A stretch of 64,000 nucleotides of DNA from Hordeum vulgare subsp. vulgare (GCF_904849725.1 NC_058518.1:413237081-413301080), one strand, 5' to 3'. Numbered from the stretch's first letter, positions 45,719 through 55,989 are shown. Numbers and translations: made by a program. Notes: a model not told the origin generated them from the sequence alone.

Positions 45719-46884
45719 AGCATGTAGTTGTCAGTTGTGTTCACATCCACATGAGCCTCAATGAGGGTCTTCTAAGCCTCCGAGTGCGCACTCGGAGCGA
45801 GCTTTTACTTAGGCGACTCTGGGTCGCGGCTAAGTCCCCGAGTGTGACTGTTAGTACATACTCGAGCGAGTTGTTACTTAGGCGACTCTGGGTCGCGGCT
45901 AAGTCCCCGAGTGTGACTGTTAGTGCGCACTCGGAGCGAGTTGTTACTCATGTAGTTGTCAGTTGTCTTCACTCCACATGAGCCTCAATGAGGGTCTGCT
46001 AAGCCTCCGAGTGTATCTCGATTATACACTCGGAGGAAGCTTTTTACTTAGGCGACTCTGAGTCGCAGCTAAGTCCCCGAGTGTGACTTTTCGTGCACAC
46101 TCGGAGTGGATTTTTACTTAGGCGACCCTGTGTCGCAGCTAAGTCTCCGAGTGTGACTTTTAGTGCACACTCGGGGCGAGTTTGTGCTTAGGCAATTCTA
46201 GGTCGCAGCTAAGTCCCCGAGTGTGACTTTTGGTGCACACTCGGAGCGAGTTTGTACTTAGGCGATTCTGGGTCGCAGCTAAGTCTCCCAGTGCGGCTTG
46301 TAGTGCACACTCGGAGCGAGTTTGTACTTAGGCGACTCTGGGTCTTAGCTAAGTCCCTGAGTGCGACTTTTAGCGCACACTCGGAGCGGGTTTTTACTTA
46401 GGCGACTCTGGGTCGCAGCTAAGTCCCCGAGTGCGACTTTTAGTGCGCACTCGGAGCAAGTTTGTACTTAGGCGACTCTGGGTCGCAGCTAAGTCCCCAA
46501 GAGTGACTTTTAGTGCGCACTCGGAGCGATTTTGTACTTAGGCGACTCAGGGTCGCAGCTAAGTCCCCGAGTGCGACTTTTAGTGCACATTCGGAGTTAG
46601 TTTTTACTTAGGCGACTCTGGGTTGCAGCTAAGCCCCCGAGTGCAACTTTTAGTGCACACTCGGAGTTCGTTTTTACTTAGGCGACTCTGGGTCGCAGCT
46701 AAGTCCCCGAGTGCAAACTTTAGTGCGTACTCGGAGCGAGTTTGTACTTAGGCGACTCTGGGTCGCAGCTAAGTCCCCGAGAGTGACTTTTAGTGAGCAC
46801 TAGGAGCGAGTTTGTACTTAGGCGACTCAGGGTCGCAGCTAAGTCCCCGAGTGCGACTTTTAGTGCACACTCGGAGTTAGTTCT
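45719..46884. repeat. 70-bp tandem array of paired hairpins in G
   Basis: Fourteen units marked by ACTTAGGCGACTCTGGGTCG at 45807, 45876, then every 70 bases from 46046 to 46816. Each unit has CTTAGGCGAC...GTCGCAGCTAAG and CCGAGTGTG...CACACTCGG as two stem-loops. The first part also repeats a 65-bp block (45719 and 45949). Units 46536-46606 and 46816 onward share variants at an offset of 280, a four-unit higher-order repeat. It lies between the convergent ends of pol and the antisense gene. Confidence 0.92.
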
Positions 46885-46991
46885 TTTGGACCGGAGTCTG
46901 CAAACGCGGAAGAATTTTGGAATCGGCAAGAAATCAATCTGCTTTGTATTACTTCAATGATACTTGTTCTTTACATTGTCTCCGTTGGCGG

Positions 46992-49301
46992 TTATGTGTA
47001 GAAGCTCTTGAAGAGATCTCCATTCCATGCCTGCGGCTCGTCCGTCTCCCTGTCGAGGTTGTAAAGTCGATATGCTCCGTTCTTCAGCACCTTAGAGATG
47101 ATGAAGGGCCCTTCCCAGGCGGGAGCCAACTTGTGTGGTCTCTGCTGGTCCACTCGGAGCACCAGGTCGCCTGCTTGGAATGTGCGGCTCCTGACGTGCC
47201 GCGCGTGAAATCGCCGCAGATCTTGTTGATAAATCGTTGAACGAATCAGTGCCATCTCGCGCTCTTCTTCTAGAAGATCCACTCCGTCTTGCCTGGCTTG
47301 CTCTGCTTCGGCTTCAGAGAAGAGTTCGACTCGTGGAGAGTTGTGAAGCAAGTCACTCCGAAGGACTATGTGTGCTCCATAAACGAGGAAGAACGGGGAT
47401 CGCCCTGTAGATCTATTCGGAGTTGTGCGGAGGCCCAACAGCACCGAAGGAAGCTCGGTGACCCATGCGCCGGTGGCATGTCCAACTTCTCGCAGGAGTC
47501 GAGGCTTCAACCCTTGAAGAATAAGTCCATTTGTCCGCTCTGCTTGCCCGTTTGTTTGGGGGTGAGCCACGGATGCAAAATCCACTCGGATTCCTTGGCC
47601 TCTGCAAAAACCTTTGAACCTGTCCGAGTCGAAGTTTGTGCCGTTGTCGGTGATTATGTTGTGCGGAACCCCGTATCTGGCGATGATGTCTGTGATAAAT
47701 TTGATGGCCGTGAGGGCGCCAAGCTTCTTGATAGGCTTGGCTTCAATCCACTTGGTAAACTTGTCGACTGCTACCAGGAGATGAGTGAATCCTCCTTGGC
47801 CTATTCTGAATGGTCCGACTGTATCTAATCCCCACACAGTGAATGGCCAAACAAGAGGAATTGTCTTCAGCGCAGACGTTGGCTTGTTGGACTTGTTTGA
47901 ATAGAATTGACAGCTTTCACAACGGACGACCATATCTTTTGCCATTTCATTGGCCTGCAACCAGAAGAAACCAACTCTGAATGCTTTGGCGACGATTGCC
48001 CTTGAGGAGGCATGATGACCGCAGGTTCCCGAGTGGATTTCTTCCAAGATTAACTGTCCCTCCTCAGGGGAGATACACCGCTGAAGGACACCTGAAACAC
48101 TTTCCCTGTACAACTGGCCATCAATGACGGTGAAGGACTGCGACCTGCGGACGATCTTCCTAGCTTGGACTTCGTCTTCTCGTAACTCTTGCTTCGTGAT
48201 GTATGCAATGAACGGCACAGTCCATTCGGGAATGACAGCCAGAATCTCCATGATCAAATCAACCACAGCGGGGACCTCGACTTCAGTCGGATCTGTTGAG
48301 CTATTCGGTTGTACTGGTTCCTCTATAAAAGGATCTTCCTTCACTAAGGGGAGATGTAGGTGCTCGAGGCAGACATCACTCGGGACCAGTCTCCGAGTGG
48401 ATCCAAGTTTTGCCAATTCATCTGCTGCTTGATTTTTCAGTCGGGGAAGATGGTGAAGTTCCAGACCCTCGAACTTCTTCTCAAGCTTCCTTACTGCGTT
48501 GCAGTATGCAGTCATGGTGGGGTTCCTTACATCCCATTCCTTCATCACTTGATTAACCACCAGATCTGAGTCGCCATAGACCATCAGGCAACGGACGCCG
48601 AGTGTGATGGCCATGCGCAACCCGTAAAGGAGCGCTTCGTACTCTGCTTCATGGTTGGAAGAATCAAAATGTATCTGCGACACATACTTGAGTTTATCGC
48701 CTTTTGGGGATATGATCACTACGCCGGCTCCGGAGCCATTCAACATCTTGGACCCATCGAAGAACATGGTCCAATCAGCCGAGTAGATGTGGGTCGGTTG
48801 CTGTTGTTCTACCCATTCTGCTATGAAGTCACGCAGAGCTTGAGACTTTATAGCTTTCTTCGCTTCGAACTTGATATCACAGTATAGCATCTCCATTGCC
48901 CACTTTGCCACTCGGCCTGACGCGTCTCGATTGTGGAGAATTTCCGACAACGGAGCATCAGATATGACAGACACCGAGTGGTCTTGGAAATAATGAGCCA
49001 CCTTCTTTGCAGTCATGTAGATCCCATAAATAAGCTTCTGATAATGGGGATACCTCTGCTTGGAAGGAGTCAGGAGTTCGGAGACGTAATATACTGGCCG
49101 CTGAACCTTGTACGCTTTGCCTTCTTCTTCGCGTTCGATTGTCAGAACAGTGCTGATGACTTGATTTGTAGCAGCCAGCAGGTCGGAACCTTTGCGTGAC
49201 TTGACTACGATATCGTCCATATATGCCTCCACATTTCGACCGATCTGGTCAAGGAGGCATTTTTGGATCATACACATAAAAGTTGCTCTTGCATTCTTCA
49301 A
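46992..49301 (-). CDS. RNase H, archaeal-like RNase H and integrase of G
   Basis: A 769-codon open frame, the best-preserved gene in the window. Residues 7-50 are a duplicated RT block (YMDD at 27-30). RNase H follows (PLSEILHNRD, VAKWAMEMLYCDIKFE), then the archaeal-like RNase H (FFDGS with D182, YGDSD about 243, ADELAKL with D294). Integrase has its zinc finger HSGTCGHH...CESC (C461, C464) and a complete catalytic triad, D493 (GLDTVGPF), D552 (TDNGTNF) and E588 (NGQAERTNG), at D,35-E spacing. The end PAWEGPFIISKVLKNGAYRL is the GPF module. The normal N-terminal part of RT lies in another frame, so the polyprotein is broken at the duplication. Confidence 0.9.
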   Translation of the reverse strand: MKNARATFMCMIQKCLLDQIGRNVEAYMDDIVVKSRKGSDLLAATNQVISTVLTIEREEEGKAYKVQRPVYYVSELLTPSKQRYPHYQKLIYGIYMTAKKVAHYFQDHSVSVISDAPLSEILHNRDASGRVAKWAMEMLYCDIKFEAKKAIKSQALRDFIAEWVEQQQPTHIYSADWTMFFDGSKMLNGSGAGVVIISPKGDKLKYVSQIHFDSSNHEAEYEALLYGLRMAITLGVRCLMVYGDSDLVVNQVMKEWDVRNPTMTAYCNAVRKLEKKFEGLELHHLPRLKNQAADELAKLGSTRRLVPSDVCLEHLHLPLVKEDPFIEEPVQPNSSTDPTEVEVPAVVDLIMEILAVIPEWTVPFIAYITKQELREDEVQARKIVRRSQSFTVIDGQLYRESVSGVLQRCISPEEGQLILEEIHSGTCGHHASSRAIVAKAFRVGFFWLQANEMAKDMVVRCESCQFYSNKSNKPTSALKTIPLVWPFTVWGLDTVGPFRIGQGGFTHLLVAVDKFTKWIEAKPIKKLGALTAIKFITDIIARYGVPHNIITDNGTNFDSDRFKGFCRGQGIRVDFASVAHPQTNGQAERTNGLILQGLKPRLLREVGHATGAWVTELPSVLLGLRTTPNRSTGRSPFFLVYGAHIVLRSDLLHNSPRVELFSEAEAEQARQDGVDLLEEEREMALIRSTIYQQDLRRFHARHVRSRTFQAGDLVLRVDQQRPHKLAPAWEGPFIISKVLKNGAYRLYNLDRETDEPQAWNGDLFKSFYT

Positions 49302-49350
49302 ACCAAAAGGTATAGTGATCTAATAGAAACACCCGAATGGGGTGATGAAG
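49176..49350 (-). repeat. Extra copy of the YMDD segment in G
   Basis: 175 bp nearly identical to 49775-49949. It is flanked by 25-bp direct repeats (49151-49175 and 49351-49375) containing ACTTGATTTGTAGC. It encodes ITPFGCF to YMDDIVVKS and breaks the RT frame. Confidence 0.9.
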
Positions 49351-50341
49351 TGCTGACGACTTGATTTGTAGCCGCGATGTACAAAAGAAGGGGTTCTTTA
49401 CTGAGCAGAGCTGTAAGAACCGACTGGGTGGAAAGCAGGGCTTTGAGGTCGTCGAATGCAATTTGGGCTTCGTCTGTCCACTCGAAGGTATCTAATTTCT
49501 TCATGAGTCGGTACAGAGGTAACGCCTTCTCGCCAAGTCGAGCGATAAACTTGCTCAAAGCCGCTAGGCAACCTGTGAGCCTTTGAACATCGTGTATTCT
49601 TACCGGCCGCTCCATTCGGACAATGGTCCCGATCTTTTCGGGGTTGACATCGATCCCTCGTTCGGAAACGAAGAAACCGAGTAACTTCCCGCTGGGAACA
49701 CTGAATGAACACTTGGTTGGGTTGAGCTTGATATCGTACCTACGTAGGTTGGCGAATGTTTCTGCCAAGTCAGTCAGCAGGACGGAACCTTTGCATGACT
49801 TGACTACGATATCGTCCATATATGCCTCCACATTTCGACCGATCTGGTCAAGGAGGCATTTTTGGATCATGCGCATAAAAGTTGCTCCTGCATTATTCAA
49901 ACCAAAAGGCATAGTGATGTAACAGAAACACCCGAATGGGGTGATGAAGGCTGTTTTTAATTGATCCGGACCATACAGACGGATCTGATGATAGCCCGAA
50001 TACGCATCAAGGAAGAATAAACGCTCGCAACCCGCAGTCGAATCAACAATTTGATCAATGCGGGGGAGCGGGAAGTCATCTTTCGGACATACCTTATTGA
50101 GATGCATGAAATCGATGCACATACGGAGAGACTTGTCCTTCTTGGGCACCATGACAACATTAGCGAGCCACTCGGAGTGGTGTACCTCGCGAATGAAGTT
50201 GGCTGCCAAAAGTTTAGCCACCTCCTCTCCGATTGCCTTCCTCTTGTGCGCGGCGGACCGACGCAGGCGTTCTCGGACGGGCCGAGCAGCAGGATCCACA
50301 TGCAGTCGATGCTCAGCCAACTCCCTGGGTACACCTGGCAT
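49298..50341 (-). pseudogene. Reverse transcriptase of G
   Basis: A 347-codon frame holding RT motifs LRMCIDFMHLN (72-82), FFLDAYSGYHQI with catalytic D112, FITPFGCF...MPFGL and YMDD at 174-177, then the thumb and connection (RLTGCLAALSKFIARLGEKALPLYRL). It ends LLLYIAATNQVVST and then reads out of frame into the duplicated block. All RT catalytic residues are present, so before the duplication the enzyme may have worked. The end of the frame overlaps the next ORF by a few bases. Confidence 0.88.
49775..49949 (-). repeat. Original copy of the YMDD segment in G
   Basis: Source of the copy at 49176-49350, offset by 599 bases. It sits in its correct place in the RT frame. Confidence 0.9.
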
Positions 50342-50404
50342 GTCAGCGGGCTTCCATGCAAAAATGTCCCAGTTCTCACGGAGGAATTGGATGAGCTCGG
50401 CTTC

Positions 50405-50955
50405 CTATTTTGGATCAAGGGCGGTGGAGATGTTTGTCGGGGCAGCGGTGTCGTCCGTCGGGTGGATGCTGACTTTCTTCTTGTCTCCCGCCGACTGGAA
50501 TGTGGATTCAGAAGATGGCTTCTTTGAACGCGTCAGGTCAGCTGGGTCGGCAGTCTTCTTGTACTCATCCAGCTCGAGAATAGCCATCTGCTGATCAGCA
50601 ATCCTCGACCCGTGCTGCAGACACTCCTCAGCCCGCTGCCGATTGCCCGTGACCGTAATCACACCTTTGGGACCTGGCATCTTCAGCTTCAAATAGACGT
50701 AACATGGATGGGCCATGAAACACGCATATGCCGGGCGGCCCAGAATAGCATGGTATGTACTCTGGAAGTCCACCACCTCGAATGCCAGCTTCTCCTTGCG
50801 GAAGTTCTTGTCAGAGCCGAAGACGACATCTAACGCGATCTGGCCGAGTGATTTGGCCTTTCGTCCTGGGACGACTCCCTGGAACTACATAGTGCTCTCG
50901 CTAAGTTTGGACATCGGAATGCCCATCCCCTTGAGAGTGCCGGCGTACATGATGT
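50405..50955 (-). pseudogene. Protease of G
   Basis: On the minus strand the active-site block LMDGGSGLNIMYAGTL lies near 50985-50940 at the end of the gag region and a stop (TAG) follows near 50890. The frame then reads ALDVVFGSDKNFRKEKLAFE and VDFQSTYHAILGRPAYACFMA, the conserved protease C-terminus. The DGGSG motif is typical of Tat proteases. Catalytic residues are retained, but the frame is broken by the stop and at least one frameshift. A linker rich in Lys and Ser runs to RT. Confidence 0.75.
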
Positions 50956-52791
50956 TCAAGCCGCTGCCACCGTCCATGAGGACTTTGTGCAGCCTGACTC
51001 CTTCCACCACCGGGTCGAAGACCAGAGCTTGCCTCCCTGGGTGGGTACGTGTGCTGGATGGTCTGACTGATCAAAGGTGATCGCAGTCTGTGACCATTTG
51101 AGGAACGTGGGGGTGGATGGGGTTGCCATGTTCACCTCCCTGTTAACCAGCTTCAGTCGACTCTTGCTTTCCACATCAGCAAAAATCATGAGCGTTGCAT
51201 GGACTTGGGGGAACGGATCCTCCTTTTCCTCATCATCCTGCTCGGTGTCCTTCTCACTCGGCTGTCCTTCATCGAATCCTTGGATCAGGAGGCGACACTG
51301 CCGAGTGGTATGCTTCGGGAATATGACATTGCCTTCTTCGTCCATCTTCGTGTGGATTGGACACGGTTGATCCAGGATGGAATTTCCTGACTGCCTCTTC
51401 TTGGGGGTGTACTGAGCTTTCCCATTGCCTTTGAACTTGGCATTTGTAACAGCAGCTGCCTCTGCCTGCGGAGTGGATTGAGCCTTCTCCTTCTGCTTCC
51501 GACTGCTGTTTCCATCTCCATCGGCGACTGACTTATGATTGCCGCTACGTATGCGGTCCTCCTCTTCGTCATTTGCATAGCGCACGGCTATCTCCATCAT
51601 CTTGCTCATGGAGATGTCGCATGTCCGACCGAACTTCAGGTATAGGTCTCTGTACCGCACGCCTTCCTTGAAGGCGCAGACTGCTTGATGCTCTATGACG
51701 TTCTCCACCGTGTGGTAGAGGGTCGTCCTGCGCTGGTTGAAATCGCGCAGGGGCTCGTTCTGCTTCTGGACCCAGTGCTGGAGCTCTACGAGACTAGCAG
51801 GGCGCTTGCACGTACCTTCGAAGGTCTTGATGAAGAATCGGGACAGATCTGCCCAGCTGTAGATGCTTGACGGAGCTAACTGGTTTAGCCAAGCTTGCGC
51901 CGAGCCATCGAGCATCAGGGGGAGATGTTTCATGGCGACCTGGTCATCTCCGCCACCGATCTGGACCTCCACTCTCTAGTCGTCCAACCAAGTTTCTGGC
52001 TTGGACTCTCATGTGAACTTGCTGATCCCCGTCGCCAATCGGAAGTTGGGAGGGATGTCAGCTGAGCGGATGGCCCGACTGAAGCACTCGGGACCAGAGA
52101 CGACGGTCCTGCTTCCACTCGGACGGTCTCTATCGTGACCATCACGGTGGGCTCGACTTCCGTCGACCTTCTTCTGGGCGATGTACCCTCTTGCGTCGGG
52201 CCTTGGATCATGCGCGTCACCGACTGAACGACGATCATCGTGATGCCGGGGTCCGTAAGGCCCACCCCGCGGAGGGGTGCGCGAACGATGACGATCTTCG
52301 GGATTCCTGGAGCGGCTGCCCCCTCTGCATCGCTGATGAGACTCGGGGCTGAAAACCGACCGATGCGTGTTCGCGTGAACAGAACTGTTGTGGATCCTGT
52401 TGTGTGACTGGGAGACCGCCGAATTTTGCTGCCGCGCCGTATGCAACGGGGCACGGATCTGCTCGATCCCTCTACCCGCCTCTGAATCAGTCGGCTGGAG
52501 AGAATCGGCTATCCTGGCAGCCGCAGCCAGGTTGAGGATGGGTGTGCGGAACACCTCGAAGTTGCTCTGGTGAGTGCGTCGACTGGCAGAATGATGGTGT
52601 TGACGACGAGCGCCGGATGATTCTCCGACCTCATGCTCGTTCCGAACAGTCCGGAGGGGACTTTCATGGGAATCGGCCATGAGAACTTCGGCTATAGGCC
52701 CGCGACCCAGGTACTCGGAAGGTAGCTCAGTCGAAACTGAGTCCAAGCACTGGGATGGCGGCGTGACCACAACCGATTCGAGCACCGCCAC
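50956..52791 (-). pseudogene. Gag of G
   Basis: Two frames: 52009-52791 (260 codons, an Arg/His/Ser-rich N-terminal region) and 50956-51972. The second has the gag core MKHLPLMLDGSAQAWLNQLA, WADLSRFFIKTFEGTCKRPA and LRDFNQRRTTLYHTVENV, followed by a CPIHTKMDEEG..TTRQC motif in place of a classical CCHC knuckle. One stop and a frameshift separate them near 51980. The frame then passes into protease. A 5' leader of about 340 bases separates it from the PBS. Confidence 0.8.
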
Positions 52792-53128
52792 TTGAGAGGA
52801 CGCACTCTATCGCGCCTGGGCGTGTTGCACCCAACGCTGGAGCCGCGAACGACGAGATCGCTTGTTGCGGCGCGCGACGGGGGCGAAGATCGACACCGGG
52901 GCCGATGGCTAGAGAAGAAGAACACCGCAGGAACTGGCACGGAAGTGCGTAGCCCCGCGACTAGGAAGTGCCTCGACGTCGAGGGGCGCATCCCGAAGCC
53001 ATGCCGAATCGTCGGTGATGAAGGGGAGGGCACCGAAGAGGATCTGACGACCCATGCATAGATCTCCACCGGATGACATGACGAAAGTATGAAATCGCAA
53101 ACTCACCGGAAGTCGCTTAGACGCCTGC

Positions 53129-53146
53129 CCCAAGGTGGGGGCCAAC
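53129..53146 (-). promoter_or_regulatory. Primer-binding site of G
   Basis: On the minus strand TTGGCCCCCACCTTGGG directly follows the 5' LTR. I cannot name the tRNA with certainty. Confidence 0.6.
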
Positions 53147-53679
53147 TGTCATGGGTATAAGTCTGACAGTAGAAGTGTAGGGTACGAAAAGATGGGCAGA
53201 GACTTAGCTACGACGAGGATGTATGAGTTCAGGCCCCTCTACGGTGGAGGTAAAACCCCTATGTCTCAGTGCTCTTGGGAGCTTAGTGTCGAGTGGATTA
53301 TATGATTACAGTAAATGCCAACCCTTGCACCAGTGGGGAAGAGCGGCTTATATAGAGTGCGCTGCCCTTCATAATGGCCCGGTGGACAAGGGTGGAATAG
53401 TGGCGAATAAATTCCTACGTTACAGCTAACGTAAGCCTTAAATGCTAATAATGGTGAATGGAAACGTATGACCGTTGCCCTCCTGGGAGGTTACGATGTA
53501 CAGAGTGGATTCCAGTCGGTACGTTAAATATGCTCCGAGTGCTCGTCGCCGACTGGATGATGGGGGAGTCCTTAGTTCAGTCGGAACTGTCTAAGGGCCT
53601 TGTTCTCTATGAAGGGTAGTCCTTGGGTAGGACCTATAAGGCAGGCCTATGACCCTACCCTGGGACTATAACCCCATCA
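53147..53679 (-). repeat. 5' LTR of G
   Basis: 533 bp, the same length as the 3' LTR, with about 14 substitutions between them. The TATA box CTATATAAGCC is near 53345. Confidence 0.92.
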
Positions 53680-53684
53680 GGAAG

Positions 53685-55188
53685 GGTGTGGAGAACCCCG
53701 TAGTAGATACTTGTCTAGGTTGGAGAATGTTCTTGATGACCCACAACCTATTGATGATAGCTTCCGTGATGAGCAATTGAATGTTATCAAAGCTTCACGT
53801 AGTACACCGTGGTATGCTGATTATGCAAATTATATTGTTGCCAAATATATACCACCTAGTTTCACATACCAGCAAAAGAAGAAATTCTTCTTTGATTTGA
53901 GACATTAGTTTTGGGATGATCCTCACCTTTATAAAGAAGGAGTAGATGGTGTTATTAGACGTTGTGTACCTGAGCGTGAACAGGGACAGATCCTACAGAA
54001 GTGTCACTCTGAGGCTTACAGAGGACACCATGCGGGAGATAGAACTGCACACAAGGTATTGCAATCAGGTTTCTATTGGCCTACTCTCTTCAAGGATGCC
54101 CGTAAGTTTGTCTTGTCTTGTGATGAATGTCAAAGAATAGGTAATATCAGTAAACGTCAGGAAATACCTATGAATGATTCACTTGTCATTGAACCATTTG
54201 ATGTTTGGGTTTTTTATTATATGGGACCTTTTCCAAAGTCCAACGAGTATACTCATATCCTAGTTGTTGTTGATTACGTTACTATGTGGGTAGAAGCTAT
54301 CCCAACTAGTAGTCTGATCACAACACCTCTATTAGGATGCTTAAAGAAGTTATTTTCCCTAGATTTGTCCCTGGATATCTAATGACTGATGGTGGTTCAC
54401 ATTTCATTCATGGTGCTTTCCGTAAATTGCTTGCTAAGTATGATGTCAACCATAGAATTGCATCGCCCTATCATCCTTAGTCCAGTGGTCAAGTAGAGCT
54501 AAGTAATAGAGAGATTAAACTAATTCTGCAAAAGATTGTTAATAGGTCTAGAAAGAATTGGTCTAAGAAGCTTGATGATGCACTGTGGGCTTATAGAACT
54601 GCTTATAAGAATCCGATGGGCATGTCTCCGTACAAAATGGTTTACGATAAAGCATGTAATTTACCTTTTGAGCTAGAACATAAGGCTTATTGGGCAATCA
54701 AAGAGCTTAAATTTGATTTCAAACTTGTTGGTGAGAAGAGGTTACTTGATATTAGCTCACTTGATGAATGGAGAGCTCAGGCATATGAAAATGCCAAGTT
54801 GTTTAAAGAAAAAGTTAAGAGGTGGCATGATAAAAGGATACAAAAACATGAGTTCAATGTAGGTGATTATGTCTTGCTATACAATTCTCGTTTAAGATTT
54901 TTTGCAGGCAAGCTTCTCTCTAAATGGGAAGGTCCTTACATTGTTGAGGAAGTATATCGTTACGGTGCCATCAAGATCAACAACACGGAAGGTAATTTTC
55001 CGAGAGTGGTAAATGGGAAAAGAATCAAGCATTATATCTCACGTACTCCCATAAATGTTGAAAGAAATATTATAAATACCATAACTCCGGAGGAGTACAT
55101 AAAGGATATTTATCAGCCTGTTCGAGACTCCAAAAACGAAGAGGTATGTGATTCGGTAAGTAAACCGACTCCAAAACTTTTCCACTAG
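53685..55188 (+). pseudogene. RNase H end and integrase of A2
   Basis: It continues A2 after [17 protein letters not shown] and [15 protein letters not shown] end at a TAG (53906-53908). After a frameshift integrase reads [22 protein letters not shown]. The first catalytic Asp is lost: A1 has GFDYMGPF and A2 has VFYYMGPF. A frameshift follows SS near 54312. MTDGGSHF keeps the second Asp and GQVELSNRE the Glu, but a TAG (54478-54480) lies between them. The C-terminal 190 codons (54616-55188) are open. This enzyme cannot act. Confidence 0.87.
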
Positions 55189-55200
55189 CAATTTTTCTCC

Positions 55201-55448
55201 GTTTTGGAATTTTTAGTCCAGAAAGCGCACGAGGAGGCGACAAGCCTGCCAGGCGCGGCCTACCCCCCTGGTCGCGCCTGGGTGGCTTGTGGGCACCTCG
55301 TGTGCTTCCCGGACTCCGTTTTCTTGCGAGGTACTCCTTTTGGTCGAGAAAAAATCATTATATATTCTCCCAAAAGGTCTGACCCTTGTATCACGCAAAT
55401 ATCCTCTGTTTTCATTTTGAGCTACTATGCAAACAGATCTAGATCGCT
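55201..55448 (+). promoter_or_regulatory. Internal U3-like module of A2
   Basis: TTTTGGAATTTTTA, CACGAGGAGG, the hairpin 55239-55292 (inner stem CAGGCGCGGCC/GGTCGCGCCTG, loop TACCCCCCT) and then a TATA-like ATTATATATT at 55357-55366 follow the order of the LTR U3. An acceptor-like CTATGCAAACAG ends 12 bases before the ATG. Promoter and splice roles are inferred. Confidence 0.6.
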
Positions 55449-55970
55449 ATGGCGTCCCCAAAAGTTTCGAAGCACAAGTTCTTCGAGAAGGTCATCAATA
55501 CCTACCTCGCGGGAGTGCTGCAACACCCTCAATCTATCGAGATGCATGAGGGAGTGCTGCACATCCGTGATGTTGAGGGGCCCAAGAAGACCGGAAGCGT
55601 GGAGGCTAGGCTCGAAGCAATGGAGCAGCAAGTCTTCAAGTGTCAAGGGATGGTGGAATGCGAACTCAACGCCAACCACATGATGATCACGGAGATCACC
55701 AACAAGCACAAGATCGATGCCAATGACATCGGGAAGCACCTCTCCAGGCTCTATGACAGAATTGATCACCTCCAAGCCCAGATCTATGACCTGCAGAACC
55801 AAAACTGTGAGTATGAGTATAGATTTAAATCAATACGGTTGGCTGCAGATTTGAGGATTCCGGAGACTCGATCATCTTTCCATGATGGAGCACCTATGCC
55901 TTGGAAGACGGAGGATCAAACCCAGGATGCAACAACTCCACCACCGTCACCTTCGAGGGAAGACAACTAA
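55449..55970 (+). CDS. Accessory coiled-coil ORF of A2
   Basis: An intact 173-codon ORF, MASPKVSKHKFFEKV to PPPSPSREDN. Residues about 60-125 (VEARLEAMEQQVF, HLSRLYDRIDHLQAQIYDLQNQN) have heptad-like spacing and suggest a coiled coil. The C-terminus is Pro/Ser-rich. There is no signal peptide or membrane segment. It sits between pol and the 3' LTR, where Athila relatives keep an env-like ORF. It stayed open while gag-pol of the same element collected many stops; in A1 the counterpart is broken and shares mainly the last ten residues. I do not recognise the family and assign no function. Confidence 0.65.
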   Translation: MASPKVSKHKFFEKVINTYLAGVLQHPQSIEMHEGVLHIRDVEGPKKTGSVEARLEAMEQQVFKCQGMVECELNANHMMITEITNKHKIDANDIGKHLSRLYDRIDHLQAQIYDLQNQNCEYEYRFKSIRLAADLRIPETRSSFHDGAPMPWKTEDQTQDATTPPPSPSREDN

Positions 55971-55989
55971 GCATGGGTATGGGCAATCC

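Larger units (their letters stand above)
40947..53679 (-). mobile_element. G: complete Tat-lineage gypsy element with antisense gene
   Basis: A 12.73-kb element on the minus strand with two 533-bp LTRs and GGAAG duplications, inserted in the RNase H region of A2. From the 5' side (53679 downwards) come PBS, gag, protease, RT, RNase H, archaeal-like RNase H and integrase, then a tandem array, and on the opposite strand a multi-exon gene (41999-45463). The second RNase H and the antisense ORF are marks of the Tat group (Grande, RIRE2 and relatives). About 14 of 533 LTR positions differ by eye, roughly 1 Myr at 1.3e-8 per site per year. Confidence 0.93.

Noticed and set aside
45664..45981. 105-codon frame at the start of the tandem array
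   Set aside because: Translation of the repeat units themselves; periodic and without a domain.
45719..46884. CRISPR-like regular array
   Set aside because: Units are contiguous 70-bp tandem repeats without unique spacers, in a plant retrotransposon.
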